Below the pieces are notes generated by a model. The model was not told where the DNA came from. It searched no databases and saw only the letters and a program-made list of their open reading frames with translations. The position numbers and the translations under genes are program-made. From Raineyella sp. W15-4 (lineage in GTDB: Bacteria > Actinomycetota > Actinomycetes > Propionibacteriales > Propionibacteriaceae), in the NCBI RefSeq assembly GCF_033170155.1, contig NZ_CP137079.1, forward strand, positions 620,001-684,000: 64,000 nucleotides of DNA, read 5' to 3'. Positions 53,258-63,170 of the stretch are shown one piece after another (position 1 is the first letter of the stretch; each line of letters begins with the position of its first letter).

Positions 53258-53752
53258 CTACCGATAGTTGGTGAACTGGACGGCGAAATCGTAGTCCTGG
53301 GCCTTGATCAGCGCCTGGACCGTCTGGAGGTCGTCGCGGCTCTTGGAGGAGACCCGCAGCTCGTCGCCCTGGATCTGCGCCTTGACCCCCTTGGGCCCCT
53401 CGTCGCGGATCAGCTTGGAGACCTTCTTCGCGTTGTCCTGGCTGATCCCCTCCTGCAGCGAGGCGGTGATCTTCCACACCTTGCCGGAGGAGCGCGGGGC
53501 GCCGGCGTCCAGCGACTTGAGATTGATCCCGCGGCGGACCAGCTTGGACTGGAGCACATCCAGCACGGCGGTGACCCGCTCCTCGGTGGTCGCCTCGAGC
53601 TCGATGATGTCTTCGCCGCTGAGTACGACCTTGGCGTCTGTGCCCTTGAAGTCGAAGCGCTGGTGCACCTCCTTGGCGGCCTGGTTCACGGCGTTGGCCA
53701 CCTCCATGTGGTCGACCTTGCTCACGACGTCGAACGAGTTCTCACTGGCCAC
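53258..53752 (-). CDS. YajQ-family nucleotide-binding protein
   Basis: 164-residue protein of the YajQ (UPF0234) family with two ferredoxin-like halves; some members bind cyclic di-GMP or nucleic acids. Visible signatures: [20 protein letters not shown] at the N-terminus, [11 protein letters not shown], the [12 protein letters not shown] stretch, and the end [16 protein letters not shown]. Length is standard. GTG 53752 has GAGGAG 8 nt upstream. It is divergent from the tRNA-Tyr promoter. Confidence 0.9.
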   Translation of the reverse strand: MASENSFDVVSKVDHMEVANAVNQAAKEVHQRFDFKGTDAKVVLSGEDIIELEATTEERVTAVLDVLQSKLVRRGINLKSLDAGAPRSSGKVWKITASLQEGISQDNAKKVSKLIRDEGPKGVKAQIQGDELRVSSKSRDDLQTVQALIKAQDYDFAVQFTNYR

Positions 53753-53822
53753 GGTGCGCTCCTCGGGATCGGTATCGGTGTCCGACCATTCTGCCGTCTC
53801 CAGGCGAGGGGGCTGCGCCGTT

Positions 53823-53852
53823 TTGCGCTGGGCCGGGGAACCTTGCTATGGT
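53823..53852 (+). promoter_or_regulatory. tRNA-Tyr promoter
   Basis: TTGCGC (53823-53828), 18 nt, TATGGT (53847-53852); predicted start near 53859, 36 nt before the tRNA. Confidence 0.6.
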
Positions 53853-53894
53853 TTCCGTCGCCCGCAGAACCCGGGGAACCGGGGTGGTGGGCAT

Positions 53895-53976
53895 GGCAGG
53901 TTGCCCGAGCGGCCAAAGGGAGCGGTCTGTAAAACCGTCGGCTTCGCCTACGCTGGTTCGAATCCAGCACCTGCCA
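53895..53976 (+). tRNA. tRNA-Tyr (GTA)
   Basis: The acceptor stem GGCAGGT pairs with ACCTGCC, discriminator A. Anticodon GTA is at 53929-53931 in loop CTGTAAA. An enlarged variable arm marks it as class II. T-arm GGTTCGAATCC. CCA is not encoded. Confidence 0.96.
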
Positions 53977-54028
53977 CGCACGGCCGGAGTCCCGGCTTGC
54001 ACCGCTGCAGGACCCGCCGAACGACGGT

Positions 54029-54057
54029 TTGGCAAGACGGTCCGGGTTGTGTAAGTT
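54029..54057 (+). promoter_or_regulatory. Promoter for tRNA-Thr/tRNA-Met/rpmG
   Basis: TTGGCA (54029-54034), 17 nt, TAAGTT (54052-54057); predicted start near 54064, 42 nt before tRNA-Thr. No other promoter is obvious before rpmG. Confidence 0.6.
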
Positions 54058-54105
54058 AGTTCCTCGGCAGCTGTGCCGGGACTCGCCTCCCGGACCAGGG
54101 TGCAG

Positions 54106-54178
54106 GCCCCTATAGCTCAGTAGGCAGAGCGTCTCCATGGTAAGGAGAAGGTCAGCAGTTCGATTCTGCTTGGGGGCT
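54106..54178 (+). tRNA. tRNA-Thr (GGT)
   Basis: Acceptor GCCCCTA pairs with TGGGGGC, discriminator T. The anticodon stem TCTCC/GGAGA encloses loop ATGGTAA with anticodon GGT. T-arm GTTCGATTC. CCA is not encoded. Confidence 0.95.
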
Positions 54179-54256
54179 CGGACTCCGGATCCACGGTCAG
54201 CGACACGACCTCGCTGAAGCCCCGTGGATGCCAGCCAGGCGACTGGTCCGGAACAT

Positions 54257-54333
54257 GGCGGGGTAGCTCAGTTGGTGAGAGCGCACGACTCATAATCGTG
54301 AGGTCGCGGGTTCGAATCCCGCCCTCGCTACCA
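54257..54333 (+). tRNA. tRNA-Met (CAT, elongator)
   Basis: Anticodon CAT in loop CTCATAA, stem ACGA/TCGT; acceptor GGCGGGG pairs with CCTCGCT through two wobble pairs; CCA is encoded. The closed 1-72 pair and lack of three G-C pairs in the anticodon stem indicate elongator rather than initiator type. Confidence 0.93.
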
Positions 54334-54370
54334 TTCAGACCAGTGAACGTGAACAGACAGAGGATCGACC

Positions 54371-54538
54371 ATGGCCAAGGCCGCTGATATTCGCCCGAAG
54401 ATCACGCTTGCCTGCACCGAGTGCAAGGAGCGGAACTACATCACCAAGAAGAACCGGCGCAACACGCCGGATCGTCTGGAGCTGACCAAGTTCTGCCCGA
54501 AGTGCGGCCGTCACACCGCGCACCGCGAGACCCGCTGA
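54371..54538 (+). CDS. rpmG: 50S ribosomal protein L33
   Basis: 55-residue zinc-ribbon type L33. CTECKERNY and FCPKCGRH give the two CxxC pairs, so this is the zinc-binding (C+) form; [14 protein letters not shown] is the family block. It follows tRNA-Met by 37 nt and precedes the dehydratase genes, a conserved actinobacterial order. Confidence 0.97.
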   Translation: MAKAADIRPKITLACTECKERNYITKKNRRNTPDRLELTKFCPKCGRHTAHRETR

Positions 54539-54647
54539 GCGCCTTCCGCCAGCATAACCTTCCCGACAGGGCGTCACCCCGCGAGGTGGCGCCCTGTCGC
54601 GTTCCCTCGCCCGTCCCACCGACCTGCCCCGGCACCGCCCGAACGGG

Positions 54648-54653
54648 TAGCGT
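54648..54653 (+). promoter_or_regulatory. -10 hexamer TAGCGT, leaderless start
   Basis: TAGCGT, GTGGCC (6 nt), ATG 54660. Confidence 0.55.
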
Positions 54654-54659
54654 GTGGCC

Positions 54660-55199
54660 ATGGCCATCACGTCTGAGCATGCCGGCCGGTCCTATCCGGC
54701 CACGGCGCCCTACCAGGTGTCCCGCGCCAAGATCCACGAGTTCGCTCGGGCGATCGGCGACGACAATCCCTCGTACGGTGGCCCGAACCCGATCGCCCCG
54801 CCCACCTTCGCCTTCGTGATCGCCTCGACCGCCTGGGAGGCGATGTTCGCCGACCCGGAGCTCGAGGTGCGGCTGGAGCGGATGATCCACGGCGAGCAGC
54901 GGTTCAGCTACGACCGGCCGCTGCGCGCCGGTGACGAGGTGGTCGGCGTGCTCACCCTCGACAAGGTCCGGCTGCGCGGGCCGATGGAGTTCATCACCAC
55001 CTCGGTCGACGTCCGCACCGTCGCCGGCGAGCACGTCTGCACGGTGACCGCCCAGCTGATCCACCATCGTGAGGCCGCCGTGCCGAAGGCGCCGGCCGCC
55101 CGGAGCACCGCCGTGCCGAAGGCGCCGGCCGCCCGGAGCACCGCCGTGCCGAAGGTGTCGGCCGCCGGGAACCCTGCCGGCGAGGAGGTCACCCGATGA
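54660..55199 (+). CDS. HadA-like (3R)-hydroxyacyl dehydratase subunit (UPF0336)
   Basis: 179-residue hot-dog fold protein of the UPF0336/HadA-HadC group, the partner that binds the acyl chain in mycobacterial FAS-II dehydratases. Visible features are YQVSRAKIHEFARAIGDDNP, IAPPTFAFVI and ERMIHGEQRFSYDRPLRAGDEV. Outside mycolate producers it presumably serves fatty acid or related metabolism. The C-terminal tail has three copies of an 11-residue unit beginning AVPK, encoded by 33-bp repeats. ATG 54660 is favoured by the -10 hexamer 6 nt upstream. It overlaps the next gene by 4 nt. Confidence 0.82.
   Translation: MAITSEHAGRSYPATAPYQVSRAKIHEFARAIGDDNPSYGGPNPIAPPTFAFVIASTAWEAMFADPELEVRLERMIHGEQRFSYDRPLRAGDEVVGVLTLDKVRLRGPMEFITTSVDVRTVAGEHVCTVTAQLIHHREAAVPKAPAARSTAVPKAPAARSTAVPKVSAAGNPAGEEVTR
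55077..55175. repeat. Three 33-bp tandem repeats in the HadA-like gene tail
   Basis: Copies at 55077-55109 and 55110-55142 are identical; 55143-55175 is diverged in its second half. Each encodes AVPKAPAARST or a variant, past the conserved fold. Confidence 0.93.
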
Positions 55200-55630
55200 C
55201 GACCGAGCCGACGCCGCTGACCATCGGCACCGAACTCCCGCCGCTGACCGTGGCCCTCACCCGTGCCGACCTGGTGCGCTACGCCGGGGCGTCCACGGAC
55301 TTCAACCCGATCCACTGGTCGGACCGGATGGCCCGCAGGGTGGGCATGCCCTCGGTGATCGCCCACGGCATGCTGACGATGGCCACCGCCCTGCGCGTCG
55401 TCACCGACTGGGTCGGCGACCCGGCCAAGGTGCGCTCCTGCTCCTGCCGCTTCACCAGCCCGGTCCCGGTCCCCGACGACGACGCGGGGGCCGAGCTGAG
55501 GATCGGCGCCACGGTCTCCGCCCTCACCGACGAGACCGCCACGGTGACCATCACCGCCGTGATCACCGGGCCGGACGGCGTCGACGTCAAGGTCCTCGGC
55601 CAGGCGGTCGCGGAGGTGGACCGTGGCTGA
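55196..55630 (+). CDS. HadB-like MaoC-domain dehydratase subunit
   Basis: 144-residue catalytic hot-dog subunit. The hydratase-2 motif reads GASTDFNPIHWSDRMARRVG (residues ~32-51) with the catalytic Asp and His, followed by IAHGMLTMA. With the HadA-like neighbour it should form a heterodimeric (3R)-hydroxyacyl-ACP/CoA dehydratase. ATGA overlap upstream; its stop overlaps murB by 8 nt. Confidence 0.87.
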   Translation: MTTEPTPLTIGTELPPLTVALTRADLVRYAGASTDFNPIHWSDRMARRVGMPSVIAHGMLTMATALRVVTDWVGDPAKVRSCSCRFTSPVPVPDDDAGAELRIGATVSALTDETATVTITAVITGPDGVDVKVLGQAVAEVDRG

Positions 55631-56673
55631 ACGGCTCGCCGACCACACCACCTTCCATCTGGGCGGACCGGCGGCCCGCTACGCGGTCGCCTCCGACGAC
55701 CGGACCCTGATCGACCTGGTCACCGCGGCCGACGCCGCCGGCGAGCCGGTCCTCGTCCTCGGCGGCGGATCCAACCTGCTGATCGGCGACGAAGGGTTCG
55801 ACGGGCTGGTCGTCCGGGTCGCCACCCAGGGCCTCTGGGTGGAGGAGGAGTCCTGCTGCGCCGGCGCCAACGTCACCGTCGCCGCCGGCGAGTCCTGGGA
55901 CTGGTTCGTCCAGGAGGCGATCACCCGCGAATGGCGCGGCCTGGAGTCGCTGTCCGGCATCCCCGGCCAGGTCGGTGCCGTCCCGATCCAGAACGTGGGG
56001 GCGTACGGCACCGAGGTCGGCCACTACATCGTCCGGGTCCGCGCCTGGGACCGCCGGGAACGGACACAGAAGACCTTCTTCCCCGCCGACTGCGGGTTCG
56101 GGTACCGCACCTCACGGTTCAAGGAGGAGCCCGGCCGCTGGATCATCCTCGACGTCGCCTTCCAGTTCCTGCTCGGTGACCTGCTCTCCGCGGTGCGTTA
56201 CCAGCAGCTCGCCGACAAGCTCGGCGTCGCGCTCGGCGCGCCGGCCCGGGCCCGGCAGGTCCGGCAGGCGGTCCTCGAACTGCGGGCCGGCAAGGGCATG
56301 CTGGTCGACCCGGCCGACCACGACAGCTGGAGCGCCGGCTCGTTCTTCACCAATCCGGTGCTGCCGGAGGCGCTGGCCGCGACACTGCCGGCTGCCGCCC
56401 CGCGGTACGCCGCCGGTCCCGGCCGGGTGAAGACCTCGGCCGCCTGGCTGATCGAACACGCCGGCTACGCCAAGGGCTGGCACCTGCCCCGCTATGCCGA
56501 CGGCGAGGCCCCGGCGACGCTGTCGACCAAGCACACCCTCGCGCTCACCAACCGCGGCTCCGCCACGACCGCCGACGTGCTCGAGCTCGCCCGCGCGATC
56601 CGCGACGGTGTCCGCGAGGCGTACGGCGTCACGTTGGTGCCCGAGCCCAACCTGGTGAACTGCAGCCTGGACG

Positions 56674-56687
<14 letters not shown>
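55623..56687 (+). CDS. murB: UDP-N-acetylenolpyruvoylglucosamine reductase
   Basis: FAD enzyme making UDP-N-acetylmuramic acid from the enolpyruvyl precursor with NADPH; first stage of peptidoglycan synthesis. The 354-residue protein has the FAD motifs [20 protein letters not shown] and [20 protein letters not shown], the Arg/Tyr segment [10 protein letters not shown], the catalytic Ser in [10 protein letters not shown] and Glu near the end in VPEPNLVNC. It is the longer type I form. The start overlaps the upstream gene; the 3' end overlaps treZ by 14 nt. Confidence 0.95.
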
Positions 56688-58599
<1,912 letters not shown>

Positions 58600-58644
58600 G
58601 CAGGGGACGCTCCGTGCCGCACGGCGGCGATCCGGCCGGCCCGG

Positions 58645-58675
58645 TTCGACATCCCCGTGGTGATCTGCGTAAACT
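58645..58675 (+). promoter_or_regulatory. tRNA-Trp promoter
   Basis: TTCGAC (58645-58650) or TCGACA one base on, 18-19 nt, TAAACT (58670-58675); predicted start near 58682, 28 nt before the tRNA. Confidence 0.5.
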
Positions 58676-58709
58676 ACCGGTCTTGTCGGACGGGGGAACC
58701 GTACGACGG

Positions 58710-58782
58710 ACGGCACTAGCTCAACTGGCAGAGCATCGGTCTCCAAAACCGAAGGTTGGGGGTTCAAGTCCCTCGTGCCGTG
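58710..58782 (+). tRNA. tRNA-Trp (CCA)
   Basis: Acceptor ACGGCAC pairs perfectly with GTGCCGT, discriminator G. Anticodon CCA in loop CTCCAAA. T-arm GGTTCAAGTCC. The position before secE is conserved in actinobacteria. CCA is not encoded. Confidence 0.96.
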
Positions 58783-58830
58783 CGAGTCCGGGACCGCGTT
58801 CCGGGCGCGACGAGCAGTCCTCGCTGGCGC

Positions 58831-58836
58831 TAGAGT
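58831..58836 (+). promoter_or_regulatory. Possible -10 for secE-nusG (TAGAGT)
   Basis: TAGAGT lies 113 nt before the secE GTG. No convincing -35; read-through from tRNA-Trp is equally likely. Confidence 0.3.
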
Positions 58837-58948
58837 CGGTGATGTCGTCCGAGCCGGTCGATGGCACTGCCTTGTCGAGGCATGCCTCGACCGCCGGGGG
58901 GCACCGAGACCGAACAGGTCGCTGACCTGGCGAGACGAAGGACGATGT

Positions 58949-59290
58949 GTGGCAGAGGACCTGACGGATCCGCAGGATTCCGAGGACGTCGCAGCCGCCG
59001 AGGAGCGCACCCCCGCGTCCCGCGCCGACGGCCCGGGTGGCCGACGCCCCGTGCGCCGCAGCCATGACTCCTCCCGCCGCTCGGCACTGCCCCCGTACGA
59101 GCAGAAGTCCGGCCCGATCGCCTTCATCGGACAGTCCGTCGACGAGCTGAAGAAGGTCACCTGGCCGACCCGGCAGGAGATGGGCGGCTCGTTCATCGCC
59201 GTGCTCCTTTTCGTGGCGTTCATCATGGTGTTCGTCAGCCTGCTCGACACCGGGCTCGGCTGGGTGGTGCTGAAGGTGTTCGGCGGATGA
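58949..59290 (+). CDS. secE: Preprotein translocase subunit SecE
   Basis: Essential clamp subunit of the SecYEG channel, 113 residues. The first ~55 are acidic/basic and disordered, then FIGQSVDELKKVTWPTRQEM (the amphipathic helix signature) and one transmembrane helix (~80-105). GTG 58949 is chosen because GAAGGA lies 9 nt upstream; the longer frame overlaps tRNA-Trp. Confidence 0.93.
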   Translation: MAEDLTDPQDSEDVAAAEERTPASRADGPGGRRPVRRSHDSSRRSALPPYEQKSGPIAFIGQSVDELKKVTWPTRQEMGGSFIAVLLFVAFIMVFVSLLDTGLGWVVLKVFGG

Positions 59291-59316
59291 CGTACGACAA
59301 CGACCGAGAGGGAAAC

Positions 59317-60336
59317 GTGGCAGACAACGACGAGTTCGACCCGTCCGAGGTGGAGATCGACCTGGGCGCGTTCGAGGACGACACCGTCGGTGACGAGCCC
59401 GACCTGGACTTCGGCCTCGGTGCCGAGGAGCCGACCGACGAAGAGCTGAGCGCCGCCGACATCTTCGGCGCCGACCGGGCCCCGCAGCAGGCCGCTCCCG
59501 CCGAGCCGGCCGTGGCCACGGAGTCCGACGAGGGCGCGACCACCACGGAGGAGGCGACCGCCGGCGAGGACGCCGAGGCCACCACCGAGCCGGAGGCCGC
59601 CGTCACCGCCCCCGCGGCGCCGGCCCGCGGCCTGGACGACGACTTCGAGATCAACCTGAACTTCGACGCCGACCAGGAGGAGCCGGCCGCCGCCGCGCCG
59701 GCGATGGACTTCGACGCCGACGCCGCGGTCGCCGCCGCGATGGCCGAGCTGCGCGCCGACCTGGACAGCAAGTTCGGCGACTGGTACGTGGTGCACACGT
59801 ACGCCGGGATGGAGAACCGGGTCAAGCAGAACATCGAGCAGCGGGTCACCTCCCTCAACATGGAGGACTACATCTACGAGACCGTCGTCCCCACCGAGAC
59901 GGTCGTCGAGATGAAGAACGGCAACAAGAAGGAAGTCACCCGGGTCTACCTGCCCGGCTACGTCCTGGTCCGGATGGACCTGACCGACGAGTCCTGGGGC
60001 TGCATCCGGCACACCCCGGCGGTGACCGGCTTCGTCGGCAACGCCAACGACCCGACCCCGCTCACCCTCGACGAGGTCGAGAACATGATGCGCCCCTCGG
60101 TGGTGGCGCGGGTCGCCGCCTCCGCGGTGGGCAAGGGCAAGCGTCCGGCCAAGAAGGTCGAGGTGCAGGACTACCAGGTGGGCGACTCGATCATGGTGAT
60201 CGAGGGACCGTTCTCCGGTGTTCCCGGCATCATCACCGAGATCAACCCGAACACCCAGCGGCTGATCGCCACCGTGGAGTTCATGGGCCGCGACACCCCG
60301 GTGGACCTGACCTTCCCGCAGATCCAGAAGTCCTGA
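59317..60336 (+). CDS. nusG: Transcription termination/antitermination protein NusG
   Basis: 339-residue transcription elongation factor. A ~150-residue acidic Ala/Glu-rich N-terminal extension precedes the NGN domain (FGDWYVVHTYAGMENRVKQNI), and the C-terminal KOW domain contains DSIMVIEGPFSGVPGIITEI. Long acidic extensions are known in actinobacterial NusG, though this is at the long end. GTG 59317 has GAGAGGG at 5-6 nt; ATG 59287, overlapping the secE stop, would add ten residues. Confidence 0.93.
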   Translation: MADNDEFDPSEVEIDLGAFEDDTVGDEPDLDFGLGAEEPTDEELSAADIFGADRAPQQAAPAEPAVATESDEGATTTEEATAGEDAEATTEPEAAVTAPAAPARGLDDDFEINLNFDADQEEPAAAAPAMDFDADAAVAAAMAELRADLDSKFGDWYVVHTYAGMENRVKQNIEQRVTSLNMEDYIYETVVPTETVVEMKNGNKKEVTRVYLPGYVLVRMDLTDESWGCIRHTPAVTGFVGNANDPTPLTLDEVENMMRPSVVARVAASAVGKGKRPAKKVEVQDYQVGDSIMVIEGPFSGVPGIITEINPNTQRLIATVEFMGRDTPVDLTFPQIQKS

Positions 60337-60380
60337 CCCGGCGGCCGGCCAGCCGGCCCCGGTCGAGGAACGTACCAGGA

Positions 60381-60414
60381 CCCCTCACGCCCGCGGAATT
60401 GCGCGGCGGAGGGG
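60381..60414 (+). terminator. Hairpin after nusG
   Basis: CCCCTC pairs with GAGGGG, extended inside by CGC/GCG and CGCG/CGCG around a GAATTG loop. TTCT follows. It probably ends the secE-nusG message. Confidence 0.6.
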
Positions 60415-60429
60415 TTCTCGGGTTATGCT
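60399..60429 (+). promoter_or_regulatory. Possible rplK-rplA promoter
   Basis: TTGCGC (60399-60404), 19 nt, TATGCT (60424-60429), similar to the tRNA-Tyr promoter. It would start near 60436 and leave a ~280-nt leader. The -35 overlaps the nusG hairpin. Confidence 0.4.
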
Positions 60430-60435
60430 TTGACA

Positions 60436-60715
60436 CTGTGCGTCGTGTGCCCGCCCCCAGGGCGGCCCGTCGGACGCACCGGCCGGACCCGGGCGCCCCA
60501 GCCAGGCGCTCCGTCCCGGCCGCCGGGCACGTACGCCCTGTGCATACGTGCCATCAGGTCTCGCCCCGGGCGGAGCCCCTCCGGAGGCCCCACCGTGGTG
60601 CGGGTCACCGACAACCGGTCGCACGACCCCGTACGACCACCGAAGAGCCGGGCGTACGGCCGCGTACGCCCCTGACCATGCACTGCCCTGAGCATGCACG
60701 GAAAGGACCCACCGC
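60436..60715 (+). other. Long untranslated leader before rplK
   Basis: About 280 nt without a credible gene. It has GC-rich inverted repeats such as GGGCGCC...GGCGC (60488-60511) and several GTACG words, and ends in GGAAAGG before ATG 60716. No known element could be named; an autoregulatory L11/L1 site is possible. Confidence 0.35.
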
Positions 60716-61147
60716 ATGCCTCCCAAGAAGAAGGTCGCGGCGATCGTCAAGATCGCCATCAACGCCGGCGCCGCAAACCCGGCACCGCCCGTCGGCACCG
60801 CCCTCGGCCCGCACGGCGTCAACATCATGGAGTTCTGCAAGGCGTACAACGCCGCGACGGAATCCCAGCGTGGCAACGTCATCCCGGTCGAGATCACGAT
60901 CTACGAGGACCGGTCCTTCACCTTCATCACGAAGACCCCGCCGGCCGCGGAACTGATCAAGAAGGCCGCCGGGCTCAAGAAGGGCTCGTCCAACCCGCTC
61001 GCGGACAAGGTCGCCAAGCTCACCGCCGACCAGGTTCGCGAGATCGCCACCACCAAGCTCCCCGACCTCAACGCGAACGACGTCGAGGCCGCGATGAAGA
61101 TCGTCGCTGGCACCGCCCGTTCGATGGGCGTCACCGTCGAGGACTGA
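60716..61147 (+). CDS. rplK: 50S ribosomal protein L11
   Basis: 143-residue protein of the GTPase-associated centre. [30 protein letters not shown] is seen in part as the N-terminal domain; the C-terminal rRNA-binding domain contains the signature [20 protein letters not shown] and ends [21 protein letters not shown] lies 8-9 nt before the ATG. Confidence 0.98.
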   Translation: MPPKKKVAAIVKIAINAGAANPAPPVGTALGPHGVNIMEFCKAYNAATESQRGNVIPVEITIYEDRSFTFITKTPPAAELIKKAAGLKKGSSNPLADKVAKLTADQVREIATTKLPDLNANDVEAAMKIVAGTARSMGVTVED

Positions 61148-61252
61148 CCCCGTTCCGGTCCGGACGACCCGGATCGGGCTCCATCCACCGGATGTGGGAG
61201 GACCGGCGCGGTCCGCACCACCACTGGTACCAGCACTGAAGGAAACCAGCTC

Positions 61253-61963
61253 ATGAAGCGCAGCAAGGCATATCGGGCAGCCGCCGCCCATCGCGACGAA
61301 CAGGCCCTGTACTCCCCGCGTGAGGCCCTGACCCTGGTCAAGGACAACGCCTCCGCCAAGTTCGACGAGACGATCGAGGTCGCGATGCGCCTCGGCGTCG
61401 ATCCCCGCAAGGCCGACCAGATGGTCCGCGGCACGGTCAACCTCCCCCACGGCACCGGCAAGACGGCACGGGTCCTCGTCTTCGCCACCGGTGCGAACGC
61501 CGAGGCCGCCACGGCCGCGGGCGCCGATGAGGTCGGCGCCGACGAACTGATCGAGAAGATCCAGGGTGGCTACCTGGACTTCGACGCGGTCGTCGCGACC
61601 CCGGACATGATGGGCAAGGTCGGCAGGCTCGGTCGCGTCCTCGGCCCGCGCGGCCTGATGCCGAACCCGAAGACCGGCACCGTGACGATGGACGTCGCGA
61701 AGGCCGTCACCGAGATCAAGGGCGGCAAGATCGAGTTCCGCGTCGACCGCCACTCGAACCTGCAGTTCATCATCGGCAAGGCCTCGTTCAGCATCGACCA
61801 GCTGCTGGAGAACTACTTCGCCGCCGTCGACGAGATCGTCCGGCTCAAGCCGACCACCGCCAAGGGCCGCTACGTGAAGAAGATCTCCGCGTCCTCGACG
61901 ATGGGCCCGGGCGTCCTGATGGACCCGGCCAAGGTCAAGTCGGAAATCGAAGCGACCGCCTGA
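61253..61963 (+). CDS. rplA: 50S ribosomal protein L1
   Basis: 236-residue L1-stalk protein. N-terminal [20 protein letters not shown], then [24 protein letters not shown] and the signature [27 protein letters not shown] lies upstream of the ATG. It is 105 nt after rplK, in the same transcript, and is followed by a strong hairpin. L1 may regulate the operon as in other bacteria. Confidence 0.98.
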   Translation: MKRSKAYRAAAAHRDEQALYSPREALTLVKDNASAKFDETIEVAMRLGVDPRKADQMVRGTVNLPHGTGKTARVLVFATGANAEAATAAGADEVGADELIEKIQGGYLDFDAVVATPDMMGKVGRLGRVLGPRGLMPNPKTGTVTMDVAKAVTEIKGGKIEFRVDRHSNLQFIIGKASFSIDQLLENYFAAVDEIVRLKPTTAKGRYVKKISASSTMGPGVLMDPAKVKSEIEATA

Positions 61964-62010
61964 TTCCAGCGGTCGGGATCGAGGCGACCGCCTGATCATC
62001 GTCGGCCTCC

Positions 62011-62060
62011 AGCGAAGGGCCCTGCTGCCGTGCGTACGTACGGTGGCGGGGCCCTTCGCT
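62011..62060 (+). terminator. Terminator hairpin after rplA
   Basis: AGCGAAGGGCCC (62011-62022) pairs with GGGCCCTTCGCT (62049-62060); further pairing inside. A pyrimidine-rich CTCCCTTACTTCTT follows. Confidence 0.75.
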
Positions 62061-62106
62061 CTCCCTTACTTCTTGGAGTAGGTCGCTGTCCCCCTTTAGG
62101 TGCGAT

Positions 62107-62136
62107 TTGGACTCCTCGGGAGAGGTCAGTTAGAGT
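62107..62136 (+). promoter_or_regulatory. rplJ-rplL promoter
   Basis: TTGGAC (62107-62112), 18 nt, TAGAGT (62131-62136). The predicted start near 62142 coincides with the beginning of the L10-leader-like sequence. Confidence 0.65.
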
Positions 62137-62140
62137 GGTT

Positions 62141-62265
62141 GCCGCCGAAGACCGCAGGTGGTCGTACGCCCGTCGTACGCCCTAAGCTCCGCCAGGAGGC
62201 CCGCGCAGGTGAGACGAGTTCCATGTCGTCCCGTCGCCCCGATCAGGTTCGCCTGGGGCGGCCGG
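62141..62265 (+). ncRNA. L10(L12)4-binding leader of rplJ-rplL
   Basis: The leader begins GCCGCCGAAGACCGCAGGTGG and later has GCGCAGGTGAGACGAG, the two strands that in the ribosomal L10 leader family form the protein-binding helix near the kink-turn. Excess L10-L12 complex binding here would repress expression. Boundaries are approximate and the secondary structure was judged by eye. Confidence 0.6.
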
Positions 62266-62273
62266 TCATCATG

Positions 62274-62305
62274 TGCCCCGTGCGCCTGCGCGCCGGGGCA
62301 TTTTT
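62274..62305 (+). terminator. Intrinsic attenuator in the rplJL leader
   Basis: TGCCCCG (62274-62280) pairs with CGGGGCA (62294-62300), followed at once by TTTTT. It lies ~100 nt before rplJ, so transcription must read through it to express the genes. Confidence 0.75.
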
Positions 62306-62402
62306 CATCCCCGGGCCCGTCAGGGTGGTGCGCCGGGAGCCTCCCGCGGTCGAGGCGTACGTCCCGTCGGGACGTGCACACGACAGAAGTGGAAGGAGAA
62401 CC

Positions 62403-63092
62403 ATGGCGAGGGAGGACAAGGCAGCAGCTGTCGCCCAGCTCACGGAGCAGTTCGAGAGCGCCGGCGCTGTTGTGCTCACCGAGTACCGCGGCCTCTCCGT
62501 GGCGCAGCTGAAGACCCTTCGGCGCGCGCTGGGCGAGGACGCCACCTACGCCGTGGCAAAGAACACCCTCATGAAGCTGGCGGCCAACAAGGCCGGCATC
62601 GACATGCTGGACGAGATCCTGACCGGCCCGAACGCCCTGACCTTCATCAAGGGTGACATCGCGGCCGTGGCCAAGGGCCTCAAGAACTTTGCCAAGGACA
62701 ATCCGCTCCTGGTCATCAAGGGTGGCGTCATGGAGGGCAAGTTCCTCGACGCCAAGCAGGTCGGCGCGCTCGCCGACCTGGAGTCGCGCGAGGTCTACCT
62801 CGCCAAGCTCGCCGGCGCCATGAAGGGCAACCTCGCCAAGGCCGTCGGTCTGTTCGCCGCCCCGCTGCAGACGGCTGCTCGCGCCTTCGGTGCGCTGCAG
62901 ACCGCCGCCGAGGCGAACCCCTCCCTCATCGCGGGTGCCGGCGAGGCGCCGGCCGTCCTGCCGGGCTCGCCCCTGCAGGCAGGACAAGCGGTGACGACCA
63001 CGGAGCCCGAGACCGCCGATGCAGCACCGGCTGCAGCCGCCGAGGCTGCACCCGCTGCGGAGGCCGCCGAGGCAGCGCCTGCTGCCGAATGA
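62403..63092 (+). CDS. rplJ: 50S ribosomal protein L10
   Basis: Base of the L12 stalk, 229 residues. N-terminal domain: REDKAAAVAQLTEQFESAGAVVLTEYRGLSV and VAKNTLMKLAANKAG; the C-terminal helix that binds L12 dimers lies around FGALQTAAEANP. A ~55-residue Ala/Pro/Glu-rich tail follows, longer than in E. coli. GGAAGGAG precedes ATG 62403 by 6 nt; the upstream open frame is leader RNA. Confidence 0.97.
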   Translation: MAREDKAAAVAQLTEQFESAGAVVLTEYRGLSVAQLKTLRRALGEDATYAVAKNTLMKLAANKAGIDMLDEILTGPNALTFIKGDIAAVAKGLKNFAKDNPLLVIKGGVMEGKFLDAKQVGALADLESREVYLAKLAGAMKGNLAKAVGLFAAPLQTAARAFGALQTAAEANPSLIAGAGEAPAVLPGSPLQAGQAVTTTEPETADAAPAAAAEAAPAAEAAEAAPAAE

Positions 63093-63170
63093 TCCGCGCG
63101 GATCACCCCCACCGCAGGCGTGGCCCGGACGGCCAGACTGCATCACACACCGAGAAGTGAGGAACCCATC

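Noticed and set aside
60430-60435. TTGACA as -35 of an rplK promoter
   Set aside because: Perfect -35 hexamer, but no TANNNT at 16-19 nt downstream; TATGCT immediately before it is a better -10.
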